Source: Candidatus Gastranaerophilales bacterium
GTDB taxonomy: Bacteria; Cyanobacteriota; Vampirovibrionia; Gastranaerophilales; Gastranaerophilaceae
Assembly: GCA_944326915.1 (NCBI GenBank)
Contig: CALVFT010000001.1
Coordinates: 1-64,000, forward strand
Direction of reading: 5' to 3'
Length of the DNA: 64,000 bases
Positions 28,017-37,481 of this stretch are shown here, in pieces; position 1 is the stretch's first letter; every line of letters starts with the position of its first letter. The position numbers and the translations under genes were made by a program. A model generated the notes under the pieces. The model was not told the DNA's origin. It saw only the letters and a list, made by a program, of their open reading frames with translations, and searched no databases.

Positions 28017-28051
28017 GTTGCCATATAAAACGATTAAATCGAAAGGGGCAA
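28017..28051 (+). promoter_or_regulatory. Small structured spacer before rplD
   Basis: TTGCC (28018-28022) can pair with GGCAA (28047-28051), enclosing CGAT/ATCG (28031-28041). Part of an 88-nt spacer; function unknown. Confidence 0.35.
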
Positions 28052-28076
28052 ACGGTAATAATAAAGGAAACAGAAA

Positions 28077-28703
28077 ATGTCAAAAGAAATATTAAGTACA
28101 AATGGAGAAAAATTAGGTGAAATCACTTTAGAAAAGAGTGTTTTCGGAGTTGAACCTAATTTACACGTAATGCACTTAGCATTAAGAAGACAACTAAACA
28201 ACGCACGTCAAGGATCAGCTTGTGCTAAAACAAGAGCTGAAGTAGCTGGTGGCGGAAGAAAACCTTGGAAACAAAAAGGTACAGGTAGAGCTAGAGCAGG
28301 TTCTCTACGTTCTCCATTATTCGCTGGTGGTGGTGTAGTATTTGGACCAAAACCAAGAAGCTATGCATTCAATATGCCACAAAAAGCTAGACAATTAGCT
28401 ATTAAATCAGCATTGTCAGCAAGAAGCGAACAAATGGTTGTTGTAAAAGATTTTTCAACAATTACTGAACCTAAAACAAAATTAATGGCTAGTGCACTAA
28501 AATCACTAAACGTATCAGGTAAAGTATTAATCATCGCTGATGCAAAAGCTGAAGAAAATAAAAACTTAGAACTATCAGCTAGAAACATTCCAAGCGTAAA
28601 AATTATTTTACCTACAAACTTAAACGTAAAAGATTTACTTGAAGCTGATTTCGTAGTAATTACAGAATCTGCTGTAAATGATATAACTGAAAGGTTACAA
28701 TAA
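28077..28703 (+). CDS. rplD: Ribosomal protein L4
   Basis: 208 residues. ACAKTRAEVAGGGRKPWKQKGTGRARAGSLRSPLFAGGGVVFGPKPR is the extended loop that lines the exit tunnel. L4 also represses S10-type operons in some bacteria by binding a leader. Stop overlaps the rplW start by one base. Confidence 0.97.
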   Translation: MSKEILSTNGEKLGEITLEKSVFGVEPNLHVMHLALRRQLNNARQGSACAKTRAEVAGGGRKPWKQKGTGRARAGSLRSPLFAGGGVVFGPKPRSYAFNMPQKARQLAIKSALSARSEQMVVVKDFSTITEPKTKLMASALKSLNVSGKVLIIADAKAEENKNLELSARNIPSVKIILPTNLNVKDLLEADFVVITESAVNDITERLQ

Positions 28704-29011
28704 TGAGCAAAGAAAGAACAAATACTGAAAAGTTATTCGATATAATCAAAAAACCTTTGATTACTGAAAAATCAGTTGGAGCTACAACTTTAGGTCAATA
28801 CACTTTCGAAGTAAGAAAAGATGCTACTAAAATTGAAATAGCTCAAGCTGTAGAATTAGCTTTTCCTGGAAGAAAAGTAAAAAAAGTAAGAACAGTTTAT
28901 ATGCCATCTCATGAAAAAAGAATGGGATATAAATTCGGAAGAACAGATTCTTCTAAAAAAGCAATCGTAACAATCGATGGTGATCCAATAGAAGAATTAA
29001 TAGGAGCATAG
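28703..29011 (+). CDS. rplW: Ribosomal protein L23
   Basis: 102 residues: IIKKPLITEKSVGATTLGQYTFEVRKDATKIEIAQAVELAFPGRKVKKVRTVYM is the L23 signature, with the tunnel-exit docking site for trigger factor and SRP. TAATG overlap with rplD. Confidence 0.97.
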   Translation: MSKERTNTEKLFDIIKKPLITEKSVGATTLGQYTFEVRKDATKIEIAQAVELAFPGRKVKKVRTVYMPSHEKRMGYKFGRTDSSKKAIVTIDGDPIEELIGA

Positions 29012-29080
29012 CTTCTAAAATAGGGCGTAAGGCATATGTCCTAAAAAAGATACAAAGCCAAATAAAGGAGAAAAATTAAA

Positions 29081-29908
29081 ATGGCAATAAGAAAAATTAA
29101 TCCGACATCTCCGGGACAAAGAGGGATGACAAAAAGTGATTACCAAGAAATCACTACATCTACTCCTGAAAAATCATTGTTAAAATCATTGAAAAAAACA
29201 GCAGGTAGAAATAATACAGGTAGAATTACATGTCGTCACAAAGGTGGCGGTGTAAAAAGAGCATACCGTATCATCGATTTCAAACGTGAAAAATTTGGCG
29301 TACCAGCAACAGTAAAAACTATTGAATACGATCCAAACAGAAACGTAAGAATTTCATTGGTAAACTATGCAGATGGTGAAAAAAGATATATTTTAACACC
29401 AGAAGGATTAAACGTTGGCGATGTAATCGTTAGCGGACCGGAAGCTCCTGTACAAACAGGTAACGCACTTCCACTAGAACTAATTCCGTTAGGTACAATA
29501 GTTCATAACATTGAACTTACACCTGGTCGTGGCGGTATTATGGTAAGAGCAGCAGGTAATGCAGCTCAAGTAATGGCTAAAGAAGGCAACTATGTTACAA
29601 TCAAACTTCCATCTTCAGAAATGAGAATGGTAAGAAAAGAATGTATGGCTACAATTGGTGCATTAGGTAACTCTGAATTCAAAAACTTGTCTTTAGGTAA
29701 AGCAGGTAGAAAACGTTACCTAGGTATCAGACCAACTGTACGTGGTGTAACAATGAACCCTTGCGATCACCCTCACGGTGGTGGTGAAGGTAAAACAGGT
29801 CCTGGTGGACACCCTAAAACACCTTGGGGTAAACCAGCTCTTGGCTATAAAACTCGTAAAAAAGGTAAAGCTTCTGACAAATTAATTGTAAGAAGAAGAA
29901 AAAAATAA
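29081..29908 (+). CDS. rplB: Ribosomal protein L2
   Basis: 275 residues. Contains [17 protein letters not shown], the [23 protein letters not shown] core, and [19 protein letters not shown] with the conserved His near the peptidyl-transferase centre. Preceded by AAAGGAG. Confidence 0.98.
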   Translation: MAIRKINPTSPGQRGMTKSDYQEITTSTPEKSLLKSLKKTAGRNNTGRITCRHKGGGVKRAYRIIDFKREKFGVPATVKTIEYDPNRNVRISLVNYADGEKRYILTPEGLNVGDVIVSGPEAPVQTGNALPLELIPLGTIVHNIELTPGRGGIMVRAAGNAAQVMAKEGNYVTIKLPSSEMRMVRKECMATIGALGNSEFKNLSLGKAGRKRYLGIRPTVRGVTMNPCDHPHGGGEGKTGPGGHPKTPWGKPALGYKTRKKGKASDKLIVRRRKK

Positions 29909-29934
29909 CAATAAACTAAAAGGAGAATAAATTA

Positions 29935-30216
29935 ATGGCACGTTCATTAAAAAAAGGTCCATACGTAGAAGAAGCTCTACAAAAGAAAATAGATAAAATG
30001 AATGCAAACTCTGAAAAGAAAGTTATAAAAACTTGGTCAAGAGCATCTATGATTACACCAACAATGTTAAATCATACGATTGCCGTTCACAACGGAAAAA
30101 CTCACGTACCAGTATACGTAACAGAACAAATGATTGGACATAAATTAGGTGAGTTTGCACCAACAAGAATGTATAAAGGACATGCAGGTTCAGACAAAAC
30201 TGCTAAAAGAAAATAG
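29935..30216 (+). CDS. rpsS: Ribosomal protein S19
   Basis: 93 residues: [66 protein letters not shown]. Binds 16S rRNA in the head with S13. Confidence 0.98.
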   Translation: MARSLKKGPYVEEALQKKIDKMNANSEKKVIKTWSRASMITPTMLNHTIAVHNGKTHVPVYVTEQMIGHKLGEFAPTRMYKGHAGSDKTAKRK

Positions 30217-30240
30217 AAGCAAAATATAAGGAAAATAAAA

Positions 30241-30582
30241 ATGGAAGCTAAAGCAAGACAAACAGATATTAAAATGACAGCTAGAAAACTTCGCAGAGTA
30301 ATCAACGAAGTTAGAGGAAAATCTGTCGTAGAAGCTCAAGATATGTTACGTTTTATGCCTTATTTTGCAGCAAGAGTAGTTGAAAAGAACTTGAAAGCTG
30401 CTGTTGCAAACGCACAAGAAAAATACGGCGTAGGAGCTGATTCTTTAAAGATTTCTGAAATCTTTGCAGATGAAAGCGTTACATATAAAAGAGCAAGAAC
30501 AAGAGCGCAAGGTCGTATGTATAAAAGACTTAAACGCACTTCTCATTTAACATTAAAAGTTAGCGATATAGCTAAAAAGTAG
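30241..30582 (+). CDS. rplV: Ribosomal protein L22
   Basis: 113 residues. TARKLRRVINEVRGKSVVEAQDMLRFMP at the start and the C-terminal hairpin ESVTYKRARTRAQGRMYKRLKRTSH that reaches the exit tunnel. Confidence 0.97.
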   Translation: MEAKARQTDIKMTARKLRRVINEVRGKSVVEAQDMLRFMPYFAARVVEKNLKAAVANAQEKYGVGADSLKISEIFADESVTYKRARTRAQGRMYKRLKRTSHLTLKVSDIAKK

Positions 30583-30606
30583 TAGTAATAACAAAAGGTA
30601 GATAAA

Positions 30607-31332
30607 ATGGGACAAAAAACACATCCAACAGGATTTAGAGTCGGTGTAATTCAACCTTGGTTGAGCACATGGTATGCTAAGGTTAAGGATTATGCAGAAT
30701 TCGTAGCAGAAGATGCAAAAATCAGAAAATTTATTAAGAAAAAACTTTATACAGCCGGCGTTTCTAAAATTAAAATAGATAGAAAAGCTCAAAATACAAC
30801 TATTACAGTAGTTACAGCAAAACCTGGTATCGTAGTTGGCCGTGGTGGTCAAGGTATTGAAGAACTAAAACAAGAAGTATCTAAATATCTTGGAAAAGCT
30901 GTTATTATCAACGTTGTAGAAGTTGCAAGAATTGATGCAGATGCTCAATTGGTAGCAGAATCTATCGCTCAACAATTAGAAAAACGTGTAGCTTTCAGAC
31001 GTGCAATGAAACAAGCAATGCAACGTACAATGAGAGCAGGAGCACAAGGTATTAAAGTTATGGTATCAGGCCGTTTAGGCGGTGCAGAAATCGCTCGTTC
31101 AGAATGGGCAAAAGAAGGAAGAATTCCTCTTCAAACATTACGTGCAGACGTAGATTACGGTTTCACAGAAGCTGATACTATCATGGGTAAAATTGGTGTA
31201 AAAGTTTGGATTTTCAAAGGTAACTTAATGCCAGGTGAAAAAGCAGACCAAAACATCAAAGCAAAAAGCGGCAACAATGCTCAAAATGCAGGTCGTCGTG
31301 GTAAAAGAAGAGCTATTGAAACTGCTGAATAG
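30607..31332 (+). CDS. rpsC: Ribosomal protein S3
   Basis: 241 residues: [20 protein letters not shown]-type domain [20 protein letters not shown], and C-terminal [34 protein letters not shown]. Part of the mRNA entry helicase. Confidence 0.98.
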   Translation: MGQKTHPTGFRVGVIQPWLSTWYAKVKDYAEFVAEDAKIRKFIKKKLYTAGVSKIKIDRKAQNTTITVVTAKPGIVVGRGGQGIEELKQEVSKYLGKAVIINVVEVARIDADAQLVAESIAQQLEKRVAFRRAMKQAMQRTMRAGAQGIKVMVSGRLGGAEIARSEWAKEGRIPLQTLRADVDYGFTEADTIMGKIGVKVWIFKGNLMPGEKADQNIKAKSGNNAQNAGRRGKRRAIETAE

Positions 31333-31388
31333 TAGGATTAAAAAAGCTCAAGTACAACAGGTATAAATAAAAAAAGAGGAACAATATA

Positions 31389-31814
31389 ATGTTACAGCCT
31401 AAAAAAACAAAATACCGCAAAATGATGAAAGGCAGAATGAAAGGTACTGAAACTAGAGGTACAAAACTTGAATTCGGTAGCTATGCATTACAAGCCGTAG
31501 AACCTGGTTGGATTACCAGCCGTCAAATAGAAGCTGCACGTCGTGCAATGACTCGTGAAATCAAACGTGGCGGTAACGTTTGGATTAAAATCTTCCCTGA
31601 TAAACCAATTACAGCAAAACCTGCTGAAACTCGTATGGGTTCAGGTAAAGGTAATTTGGAATACTGGGTTGCAGTAGTAAAACCAAATAGAATTCTTTTC
31701 GAACTTGAATACTTTGATAGAAATACAGCAGTTCACGCATTAGAACTTGCAGCACAAAAGTTACCTATTAAAGTTAAAGTTGTTGAAAAAGCAAAATTAG
31801 AACAAAATAAATAA
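31389..31814 (+). CDS. rplP: Ribosomal protein L16
   Basis: 141 residues: [66 protein letters not shown]. Sits near the A-site tRNA elbow. Confidence 0.98.
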   Translation: MLQPKKTKYRKMMKGRMKGTETRGTKLEFGSYALQAVEPGWITSRQIEAARRAMTREIKRGGNVWIKIFPDKPITAKPAETRMGSGKGNLEYWVAVVKPNRILFELEYFDRNTAVHALELAAQKLPIKVKVVEKAKLEQNK

Positions 31815-31826
31815 GGAAACTATAAA

Positions 31827-32024
31827 ATGAAATTAGAAGAAATGCGCGAAAAATCAGTTGATGAGCTAAAAAGTGCAATTGTTGATTGGAAGAAGGATTT
31901 GTTTACATACAAAATGCAACTTTCAACTCACAAATTAGAAAACACAGCGTTGATTTCTAAAACAAAAAAATTGATAGCTCAAGCGAAAACAGTAATAAAA
32001 GAAAAAGAGGTACAAAATGCCTAA
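31827..32024 (+). CDS. rpmC: Ribosomal protein L29
   Basis: 65 residues: [48 protein letters not shown], the two-helix L29 fold beside the tunnel exit. It overlaps rpsQ by 8 nt. Confidence 0.95.
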   Translation: MKLEEMREKSVDELKSAIVDWKKDLFTYKMQLSTHKLENTALISKTKKLIAQAKTVIKEKEVQNA

Positions 32025-32262
32025 GAAAGAAAAACAAGGAATAGTAGTAAGCAACAAAATGGACAAAACAATTGTTGTAAAAGTAGCTGACTATGAACCA
32101 CATCCAAAATATAAAAAGATTATTGAATCTAACAAACACTACAAAGCTCATGATGAAGGTAATGTTTGCAACGAAGGAGATATCGTTAGAATCGTAGAAT
32201 CTAGACCTATTTCTGGCGACAAACGTTGGACTTTATTGGAAGTAGTTGAAAAAGCTAGATAG
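32017..32262 (+). CDS. rpsQ: Ribosomal protein S17
   Basis: 81 residues: [61 protein letters not shown], the complete S17 OB fold. Start lies within rpmC. Confidence 0.97.
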   Translation: MPKKEKQGIVVSNKMDKTIVVKVADYEPHPKYKKIIESNKHYKAHDEGNVCNEGDIVRIVESRPISGDKRWTLLEVVEKAR

Positions 32263-32340
32263 TAAATTGAAAGCAGCATTACCAATGGAGTAATGAGAGG
32301 CTAGAAAGTAAGAAATTCTTTAAAAAAAAGGAAAAAAACA

Positions 32341-32709
32341 ATGATACAACAAGAAACAAGACTAGAAGTAGCAGATAATACAGGTGCAAAAGAACTTTTA
32401 TGCATTAGAGTAATGGGAAGTTCAAATAAGAAATTTGCAGCAGTAGGCGACGAAATCGTTGCTACAGTAAAAGATGCAACTCCTAATATGGGTGTAAAAA
32501 AATCTGAAGTTGTTAAAGCTGTTGTAGTAAGAACTAAAGCTGATATCAAACGTAATGACGGTTCAGTTATTAGATTTGATGAAAACGCTGCAGTTATTAT
32601 TAACAAAGATGGCAACCCAAGAGGAACACGTGTATTTGGACCAGTTGCCCGTGAATTAAGAGATAAAGGTTACATGAAAATCGTATCTCTAGCTCCGGAA
32701 GTAATTTAG
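32341..32709 (+). CDS. rplN: Ribosomal protein L14
   Basis: 122 residues: [73 protein letters not shown]. Universal L14. The 78-nt spacer before it holds the hairpin CATTAC/GTAATG (32277-32295). Confidence 0.98.
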   Translation: MIQQETRLEVADNTGAKELLCIRVMGSSNKKFAAVGDEIVATVKDATPNMGVKKSEVVKAVVVRTKADIKRNDGSVIRFDENAAVIINKDGNPRGTRVFGPVARELRDKGYMKIVSLAPEVI

Positions 32710-32779
32710 TAATAAGAACACATGTAATAGACCGTATGGTCAGACCATGGAAAACGCTTTAAAAGCAATGGAGAAAAAA

Positions 32780-33115
32780 ATGACAGATAAGAATAAAAAA
32801 TTACACGTTAAAACCGGTGATAGAGTAATCGTAACTGCCGGTAAATCAAAAGGAACAATCGGTAACGTGAAAAAAGCAATTCCTTCAGAAGGTAAAGTTA
32901 TCGTTGAAGGCGCAAACATGGTAACTAAAGCTCAAAAACCTCAGCCAATGGCTGGTATACAAGGTGGCTTAATCAAACTAGAAGCTCCTCTTGATGCTTC
33001 AAAAGTTATGATTGTATGCCCTGCTTGCGAAAAACCGACAAGGATCAAACACGAAATTGTTGACGGCAAAAAAGTACGTGTTTGTAAAAAATGTGGTGAA
33101 CAATTAGATGTTTAA
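32780..33115 (+). CDS. rplX: Ribosomal protein L24
   Basis: 111 residues from the ATG at 32780, chosen because GGAG lies seven bases upstream and the family begins MTDKNKKLHVKTGDRVIV; the frame opens 33 nt earlier. KOW motif GKSKGTIG. The C-terminus has CPACEKPTRI...VCKKCG, four cysteines forming a zinc ribbon as in many bacterial L24 proteins. Confidence 0.96.
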   Translation: MTDKNKKLHVKTGDRVIVTAGKSKGTIGNVKKAIPSEGKVIVEGANMVTKAQKPQPMAGIQGGLIKLEAPLDASKVMIVCPACEKPTRIKHEIVDGKKVRVCKKCGEQLDV

Positions 33116-33165
33116 TATTTACGTAGTACAATATTAATACATCGTAGAATTAAGGAAATACGAAA

Positions 33166-33723
33166 ATGACAAAAACAAGAAGTTTAAAAGAAAGATATCT
33201 AGAAGAAGTAAAACCGGCTTTGAAAGAAAAATTCGGTTATACTAATGACAACCAAATTCCAAAACTACATAAAATTGTTTTGAATATGGGTGTTGGTGAA
33301 GCTTCTCACAACTCCAAAATAGCTGAAGTTATTGAAGGTCAATTGACAAAAATCGCAGGTCAAAAATGCGTGGTAACAAAAGCAAAAAAATCAATCGCTT
33401 CATATAAATTAAGAGAAGGTATGCCTGTTGGTGCAATGGTTACATTGCGTGGTGACAGAATGTACGATTTCTTACAAAAACTTAACTGCGTAGTACTTCC
33501 AAGAATCAGAGACTTCCGTGGTATTAGCCCAAAAAGTTTCGATGGTCGTGGAAACTATACATTAGGTTTAAAAGAACAAGCTTTGTTCCCTGAAATTACT
33601 TATGAAGAAGTTGATTTAGTTAAGGGTATGAACGTATCAGTTATTACAACAGCAAATACTGATGATGAAGCTAGAGAATTGCTTAAATTATTAGGAATGC
33701 CTTTCAAAGGTATGAACAAATAA
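33166..33723 (+). CDS. rplE: Ribosomal protein L5
   Basis: 185 residues: [75 protein letters not shown]. Binds 5S rRNA. Confidence 0.98.
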   Translation: MTKTRSLKERYLEEVKPALKEKFGYTNDNQIPKLHKIVLNMGVGEASHNSKIAEVIEGQLTKIAGQKCVVTKAKKSIASYKLREGMPVGAMVTLRGDRMYDFLQKLNCVVLPRIRDFRGISPKSFDGRGNYTLGLKEQALFPEITYEEVDLVKGMNVSVITTANTDDEARELLKLLGMPFKGMNK

Positions 33724-33802
33724 TAGCTTAAGTTCTCGGATCACGTAAGAGTGATTTGTATAATACTTGTAAAGATAAAATAAAACATAAAAGGAGAAAT
33801 TC

Positions 33803-34009
33803 ATGGCTAAGAAAGCGATGATAAACAAAGAACTAAAAAGAGCAAAACTTGCTGCAGCTGGTAAATATCCTACAGTAAGACTTCATAACAGATGCAGCAT
33901 CTGCGGCCGTCCTCACGGATTTCACAGAGATTTTGGTCTTTGCAGAATTTGTTTAAGAAAAATGGCTCACGAAGGTTTGCTTCCTGGCGTTACAAAAGCA
34001 AGCTGGTAG
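33803..34009 (+). CDS. rpsN: Ribosomal protein S14, zinc-binding type
   Basis: 68 residues, slightly longer than the usual 61 of the zinc form. [24 protein letters not shown], then [32 protein letters not shown]: two CxxC pairs bind zinc. It is the last gene before a strong terminator, so the cluster breaks here. Confidence 0.95.
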   Translation: MAKKAMINKELKRAKLAAAGKYPTVRLHNRCSICGRPHGFHRDFGLCRICLRKMAHEGLLPGVTKASW

Positions 34010-34052
34010 ACCGCCAATATACTACTTGTCTAAAAAGACAAAGATTAGATTT

Positions 34053-34083
34053 AAAAAGACCGAATTATTCATTCGGTCTTTTT
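34053..34083 (+). terminator. Strong terminator after rpsN, inside the ribosomal protein cluster
   Basis: Perfect 13-bp stem AAAAAGACCGAAT/ATTCGGTCTTTTT with loop TATTC and a T run. It also ends the convergent small gene at 34116, since the opposite strand likewise ends in a T run. Confidence 0.9.
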
Positions 34084-34115
34084 ATGTTAAAAATGAATTA
34101 ACTTATTATATAAAT

Positions 34116-34412
34116 TTATGCTAATTTTGAAAAATTTTGTCCAACTTTTTTCATACTTTCTTCAAAGTTTTTATCGTCAGCATTTGGGATATCCAGAACA
34201 ATATTTAATGGAGCTTTAGGATTTTTATTATAATCATTTAAATAAAAATTTTTCAATTGTTCATGAATTTTATCACCATCTTTTGCTTTTGTAGTCCAAG
34301 CTCCTATTAGAGTATCACGTAATAGACAGGCATTTTGATTTGGCATTGTTTGATTTGCGTTAAGAGAATATTTTCCTGCAAAACTAGGAGCAGAATTAAC
34401 ATTTGAATTCAT
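34116..34412 (-). CDS. Hypothetical small protein on the opposite strand inside the r-protein cluster
   Basis: 98 residues, not recognised. ATG preceded by AAAGAAAGGA at a good distance, so translation is plausible. The N-terminus MNSNVNSAPSFAGKY has the same short S/T-F-G/A type motif as two other small unknown proteins of the window. No membrane segment. It lies between rpsN and rpsH, opposite in direction, and shares the bidirectional terminator at 34053-34083. A shadow of another gene is excluded because no gene lies on the other strand here. Confidence 0.6.
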   Translation of the reverse strand: MNSNVNSAPSFAGKYSLNANQTMPNQNACLLRDTLIGAWTTKAKDGDKIHEQLKNFYLNDYNKNPKAPLNIVLDIPNADDKNFEESMKKVGQNFSKLA

Positions 34413-34532
34413 ATAAAATCCTTTCTTTTACTAAATTACACAACACAGATAAGTATAGAAAATAATTATAATTGCCAGAAAAAAATTAAATATTTACAAT
34501 CTTAATAAATATAAATAATAGATGACAAATAC

Positions 34533-34561
34533 TTGTAATATAAAAAATTTTATAATATACT
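34533..34561 (+). promoter_or_regulatory. Predicted promoter of the rpsH-rplF-rplR unit
   Basis: TTGTAA (34533-34538) and TATACT (34556-34561) with a 17-bp spacer. A promoter is required here because a terminator ends the upstream part of the cluster. Confidence 0.5.
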
Positions 34562-34567
34562 CAAAGT

Positions 34568-34687
34568 ACAGTTCTGGACTGCCGAAATACGCTTTTAAAT
34601 TAAGCAAAAATTGATTCGGTAAGCAGTGTAATAGTAAACGGGATACTGCCTATAACTGTGGGTAAGTCCTTGAAAGGGAAACAGATT
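34568..34687 (+). promoter_or_regulatory. Structured leader of rpsH
   Basis: Predicted transcript leader of about 120 nt. Nested helices ACTGC/GCAGT (34578-34582 with 34623-34627), CGAA/TTCG (34583-34586 with 34615-34618) and GCTT/AAGC (34591-34594 with 34602-34605) form one long arm. Candidate binding site for S8 or another r-protein encoded downstream; not verified. Confidence 0.5.
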
Positions 34688-35086
34688 ATGTCAATGACAG
34701 ATCCGATAGCAGATATGCTAACAAGAATCAGAAACGCTAACATGGTTTCACACCAATCAGTTGCAATGCCTTCATCTAAATTGAAAGTACAATTAGCAAA
34801 ATTGTTAAAAGAAGAAGGATATATTACTGATTATTCTGAAAAAACAGAAGGTAAATTCAAAGTTTTAGAAATCACTTTGAAATATGATTCTAAAAACAAA
34901 CCTGTTATCACAAAATTAGAAAGAATTTCAAAACCAGGTCTTAGAAACTACAGCAAAGCTAAAAACTTACCTAAAGTATTAGGTGGTATGGGTATAGCTA
35001 TCGTTTCTACAAGCAAAGGTCTTTTAACAGACAGAAAAGCTCGTAAAGAAAACATCGGTGGCGAAGTTCTTTGCTACGTATACTAA
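34688..35086 (+). CDS. rpsH: Ribosomal protein S8
   Basis: 132 residues from the ATG at 34688 ([18 protein letters not shown]), preceded by AAAGGGAAAC; a longer open frame begins at 34658 but is not part of S8. C-terminal [34 protein letters not shown] is diagnostic. Confidence 0.97.
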   Translation: MSMTDPIADMLTRIRNANMVSHQSVAMPSSKLKVQLAKLLKEEGYITDYSEKTEGKFKVLEITLKYDSKNKPVITKLERISKPGLRNYSKAKNLPKVLGGMGIAIVSTSKGLLTDRKARKENIGGEVLCYVY

Positions 35087-35181
35087 GATACTTGGAGCTT
35101 ATAGCTCCTGTGTTATGTTTAAGTGCAATTGGTAGAAAAGCTTAGACATTGTGTAGAAATATACCAAAAGGAGAAATTAAA

Positions 35182-35721
35182 ATGTCACGTATCGGTAAAT
35201 TACCTATCGAAATTCCGCAAGGAGTTGAAATTAAAATAGAAGGACAAACTGTTACAGCTAAAGGTCCTTTGGGCGAAGAAACAGTAGAAGTTCGTCCTGA
35301 AATCGCTGTAAAAATTGAAGACAACCACATTGTTTTATCAAAAGTTGGTACTTCAAGAGAAACTGATGCTTTGTATGGTCTTTTCAGAACATTAGTTGCT
35401 AACGCTGTACATGGTGTTAAAGAAGGTTTCGAAAAGAAACTTGAAATCCAAGGTGTTGGTTACCGTGCAAACATGGAAGGTAAGAATTTAAACTTATCTT
35501 TAGGTTATTCTCACCCAGTTGTTGTTGAACCTCCAGAAGGTATTACTTTATCAGTAGAAGCTAATACTAAAATTACTGTAAAAGGTTCTAATAAACAAAC
35601 TGTTGGTGATGTAGCTGCACTTATCAGAGGAAAACGTCCACCTGAAGTATACAAAGGAAAAGGTGTTAGATACGAAGGTGAATATATCAGACGTAAAGCT
35701 GGTAAAGCTGGTAAGAAATAA
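35182..35721 (+). CDS. rplF: Ribosomal protein L6
   Basis: 179 residues from ATG at 35182 (MSRIGKLPIEIPQGVEI), after AAAAGGAGAAATTAAA. KITVKGSNKQTVGDVAALIRGKRPPEVYKGKGVRYEGEYIRRKAGKAGKK is the L6 end. Confidence 0.98.
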   Translation: MSRIGKLPIEIPQGVEIKIEGQTVTAKGPLGEETVEVRPEIAVKIEDNHIVLSKVGTSRETDALYGLFRTLVANAVHGVKEGFEKKLEIQGVGYRANMEGKNLNLSLGYSHPVVVEPPEGITLSVEANTKITVKGSNKQTVGDVAALIRGKRPPEVYKGKGVRYEGEYIRRKAGKAGKK

Positions 35722-35725
35722 TTTT

Positions 35726-35788
35726 TAACTTGTAAGTGATAAGTTAGAAATAATAAATTGCATGCGGAGGGTGAACTGAGTAGCCCGC
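35726..35788 (+). promoter_or_regulatory. Structured spacer before rplR
   Basis: Hairpin TAACTT/AAGTTA (35726-35746) followed by a GC-rich arm GCGG/CCGC (35764-35767 with 35785-35788). Part of a 94-nt spacer; function unknown. Confidence 0.35.
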
Positions 35789-35815
35789 TAAAGCAAGTAA
35801 TGAAAGGATAAAAAA

Positions 35816-36184
35816 ATGATTAAACAAGAAATTAGAAAACCAAAAGTACAAAAAAGACATAGAACAATCAGAGTTAAAGTATCTGGAACAGCTGAATTTC
35901 CTAGATTAGCTGTTTACAGAAGTACTAAACACATTTATGCTCAACTTATTGACGATGTAAATCATGTAACACTTGCATCTGCATCTTCAAATGATAAAGA
36001 TCTAAGAGAAAAATTACCTCACGGTGGTAATATTGAAGCTGCAAAATTAGTTGGCGAAGCTATTGCTAAAAAAGCTAAAAAAGCTGGTGTTGAATGTGTT
36101 GTATTCGATCGTGGAGGATTCTTATATCACGGTCGTATCGCTGCTTTAGCTGATGCTGCTAGAGAAGCTGGCTTGATGTTCTAA
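35816..36184 (+). CDS. rplR: Ribosomal protein L18
   Basis: 122 residues: [38 protein letters not shown], then [26 protein letters not shown]. Binds 5S rRNA with L5. Last r-protein here; rpsE, rplO, secY and the rest of the usual order do not follow. Confidence 0.97.
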   Translation: MIKQEIRKPKVQKRHRTIRVKVSGTAEFPRLAVYRSTKHIYAQLIDDVNHVTLASASSNDKDLREKLPHGGNIEAAKLVGEAIAKKAKKAGVECVVFDRGGFLYHGRIAALADAAREAGLMF

Positions 36185-36252
36185 AAAGCTTTTCGTTCCT
36201 CATATCTAATTAATCTAGGTATAAAGGAACAGAATTGCTTTTAAAATAAATT

Positions 36253-36286
36253 AAAACGGCAGAGTTTAATAGACTCTGTCGTTTTT
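36253..36286 (+). terminator. Terminator of the ribosomal protein cluster
   Basis: Stem of about 13 bp (AAAACGGCAGAGT with ACTCTGTCGTTTT, one G-T wobble), seven-base loop, T run. Confidence 0.9.
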
Positions 36287-36363
36287 TAATACTTAAAAAA
36301 TAATTAAATATTTCAAATTTTTACATTTTTTATATTATTATATTATTTAGGAGATGGTAAAAT

Positions 36364-37410
36364 ATGGAATATAAAGATTATTATGATATATTGGGTGTCA
36401 AACGAGATGCCAGTGAAGCTGAAATTAAGTCAGCTTATAGAAAATTGGCTAGAAAATACCACCCTGATGTTAATAAAACTAAAGAAGCTGAGAGCAAATT
36501 CAAAGATATAAATGAAGCTTATGAAGTTCTCGGTGATAAAGATAAAAGACAAAGATATGACAGTCTTGGGGCAAATTGGCAAGGTGGTCAAAGTTGGACA
36601 CCTCCTCCAGGATTTGAACAATACGGTTTTGGCGGCGGGCAAGGTGGAGCTTATCAAAGTTTCAACTTTAACGGTCAAGATCTTGGCGGATTTTCAGATT
36701 TCTTTAGCTCTTTATTCGGTGATATGATGGGTGGTAGTGCTAGAGGTGCACAAGGAATGAATTTTGGAGGATTCGACTTCTCTAGCGGTACACAACAAAC
36801 TCGTTCTACAAGACAAAGAAGACAATCTAATCAACCTCAAGAAGATCTTGATGTTACAAAAACTCTGAATATTACTGCTAAAGATTTATTTGAGAAAAAA
36901 CCTATAACAGTGAAATTTAATAATGTAGAAAAATGTACTCAATGCCCTCCGGGAGGAGGTTTCTGTAGTGCATGTGGGGGTACTGGGATAAAAACAGAAC
37001 AAAAATCAATAAAAGTTAAACTACCCCCTGATGTTACAGAAGGCAAAAAAGTGCGAATAAAAGGGGAAGGAAAGGTTGATTCTTACGGAAGAAAAGGCGA
37101 CTTATTCCTTATTATCCACTTCAAAGACAGCGAATACGAAATAGATGGATTTGACCTGACTAAAGAAATTGAAATTACCCCTCCAGAAGCTGTTTTAGGT
37201 ACAAAAAAAGATATTAGCACTTTGCATGGTAATATAGGAATAAAAATCCCGCCAAAAACATCTTCAGGTCAAATGCTTAGACTTAAAGGGCTTGGACTTC
37301 CTAAAAAAGATGGAACTTATGGAAACCTTAATGCAAAAATAAAAATTGTTATTCCTAAAAATCTTACGGAAAGACAAATTGAACTTTATAAAAAGATTAA
37401 CGAATCATAA
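36364..37410 (+). CDS. DnaJ-family J-protein with a reduced zinc region
   Basis: 348 residues. J domain at residues 1-~70 with YHPDVNK (HPD motif), a Gly/Phe-rich linker to ~residue 155, then substrate-binding beta-domains (LNITAKDLF...; [20 protein letters not shown]). Where DnaJ has four CxxCxGxG modules this protein has only CTQC (191-194) and CSACGGTG (201-208), a single possible zinc site. It is thus between DnaJ and CbpA. Co-chaperone that stimulates DnaK ATPase. No dnaK or grpE is adjacent. ATG follows TTAGGAGATGG. Confidence 0.9.
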   Translation: MEYKDYYDILGVKRDASEAEIKSAYRKLARKYHPDVNKTKEAESKFKDINEAYEVLGDKDKRQRYDSLGANWQGGQSWTPPPGFEQYGFGGGQGGAYQSFNFNGQDLGGFSDFFSSLFGDMMGGSARGAQGMNFGGFDFSSGTQQTRSTRQRRQSNQPQEDLDVTKTLNITAKDLFEKKPITVKFNNVEKCTQCPPGGGFCSACGGTGIKTEQKSIKVKLPPDVTEGKKVRIKGEGKVDSYGRKGDLFLIIHFKDSEYEIDGFDLTKEIEITPPEAVLGTKKDISTLHGNIGIKIPPKTSSGQMLRLKGLGLPKKDGTYGNLNAKIKIVIPKNLTERQIELYKKINES

Positions 37411-37427
37411 AAATTTCAAATAAACAG

Positions 37428-37481
37428 TTGACAATACCCCCTTTTAAATAGACAATAAATCTATGCTAAAGGGGGATTTTT
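37428..37481 (+). promoter_or_regulatory. gcvT promoter overlapping a terminator-like, SD-containing hairpin
   Basis: TTGACA (37428-37433) and GACAAT (37451-37456), 17-bp spacer. CCCCCTTT (37437-37444) can pair with AAAGGGGG (37468-37475), followed by a T run; the G5 is also the gcvT ribosome site. Only read-through transcripts from dnaJ contain both arms. Confidence 0.5.

Noticed and set aside
30241-33115. Plus/minus shadow frames inside ribosomal genes (for example 30553-30852 and 32301-32615 on minus)
   Set aside because: They lie wholly or largely antisense to universally conserved r-protein genes and have no ribosome sites.
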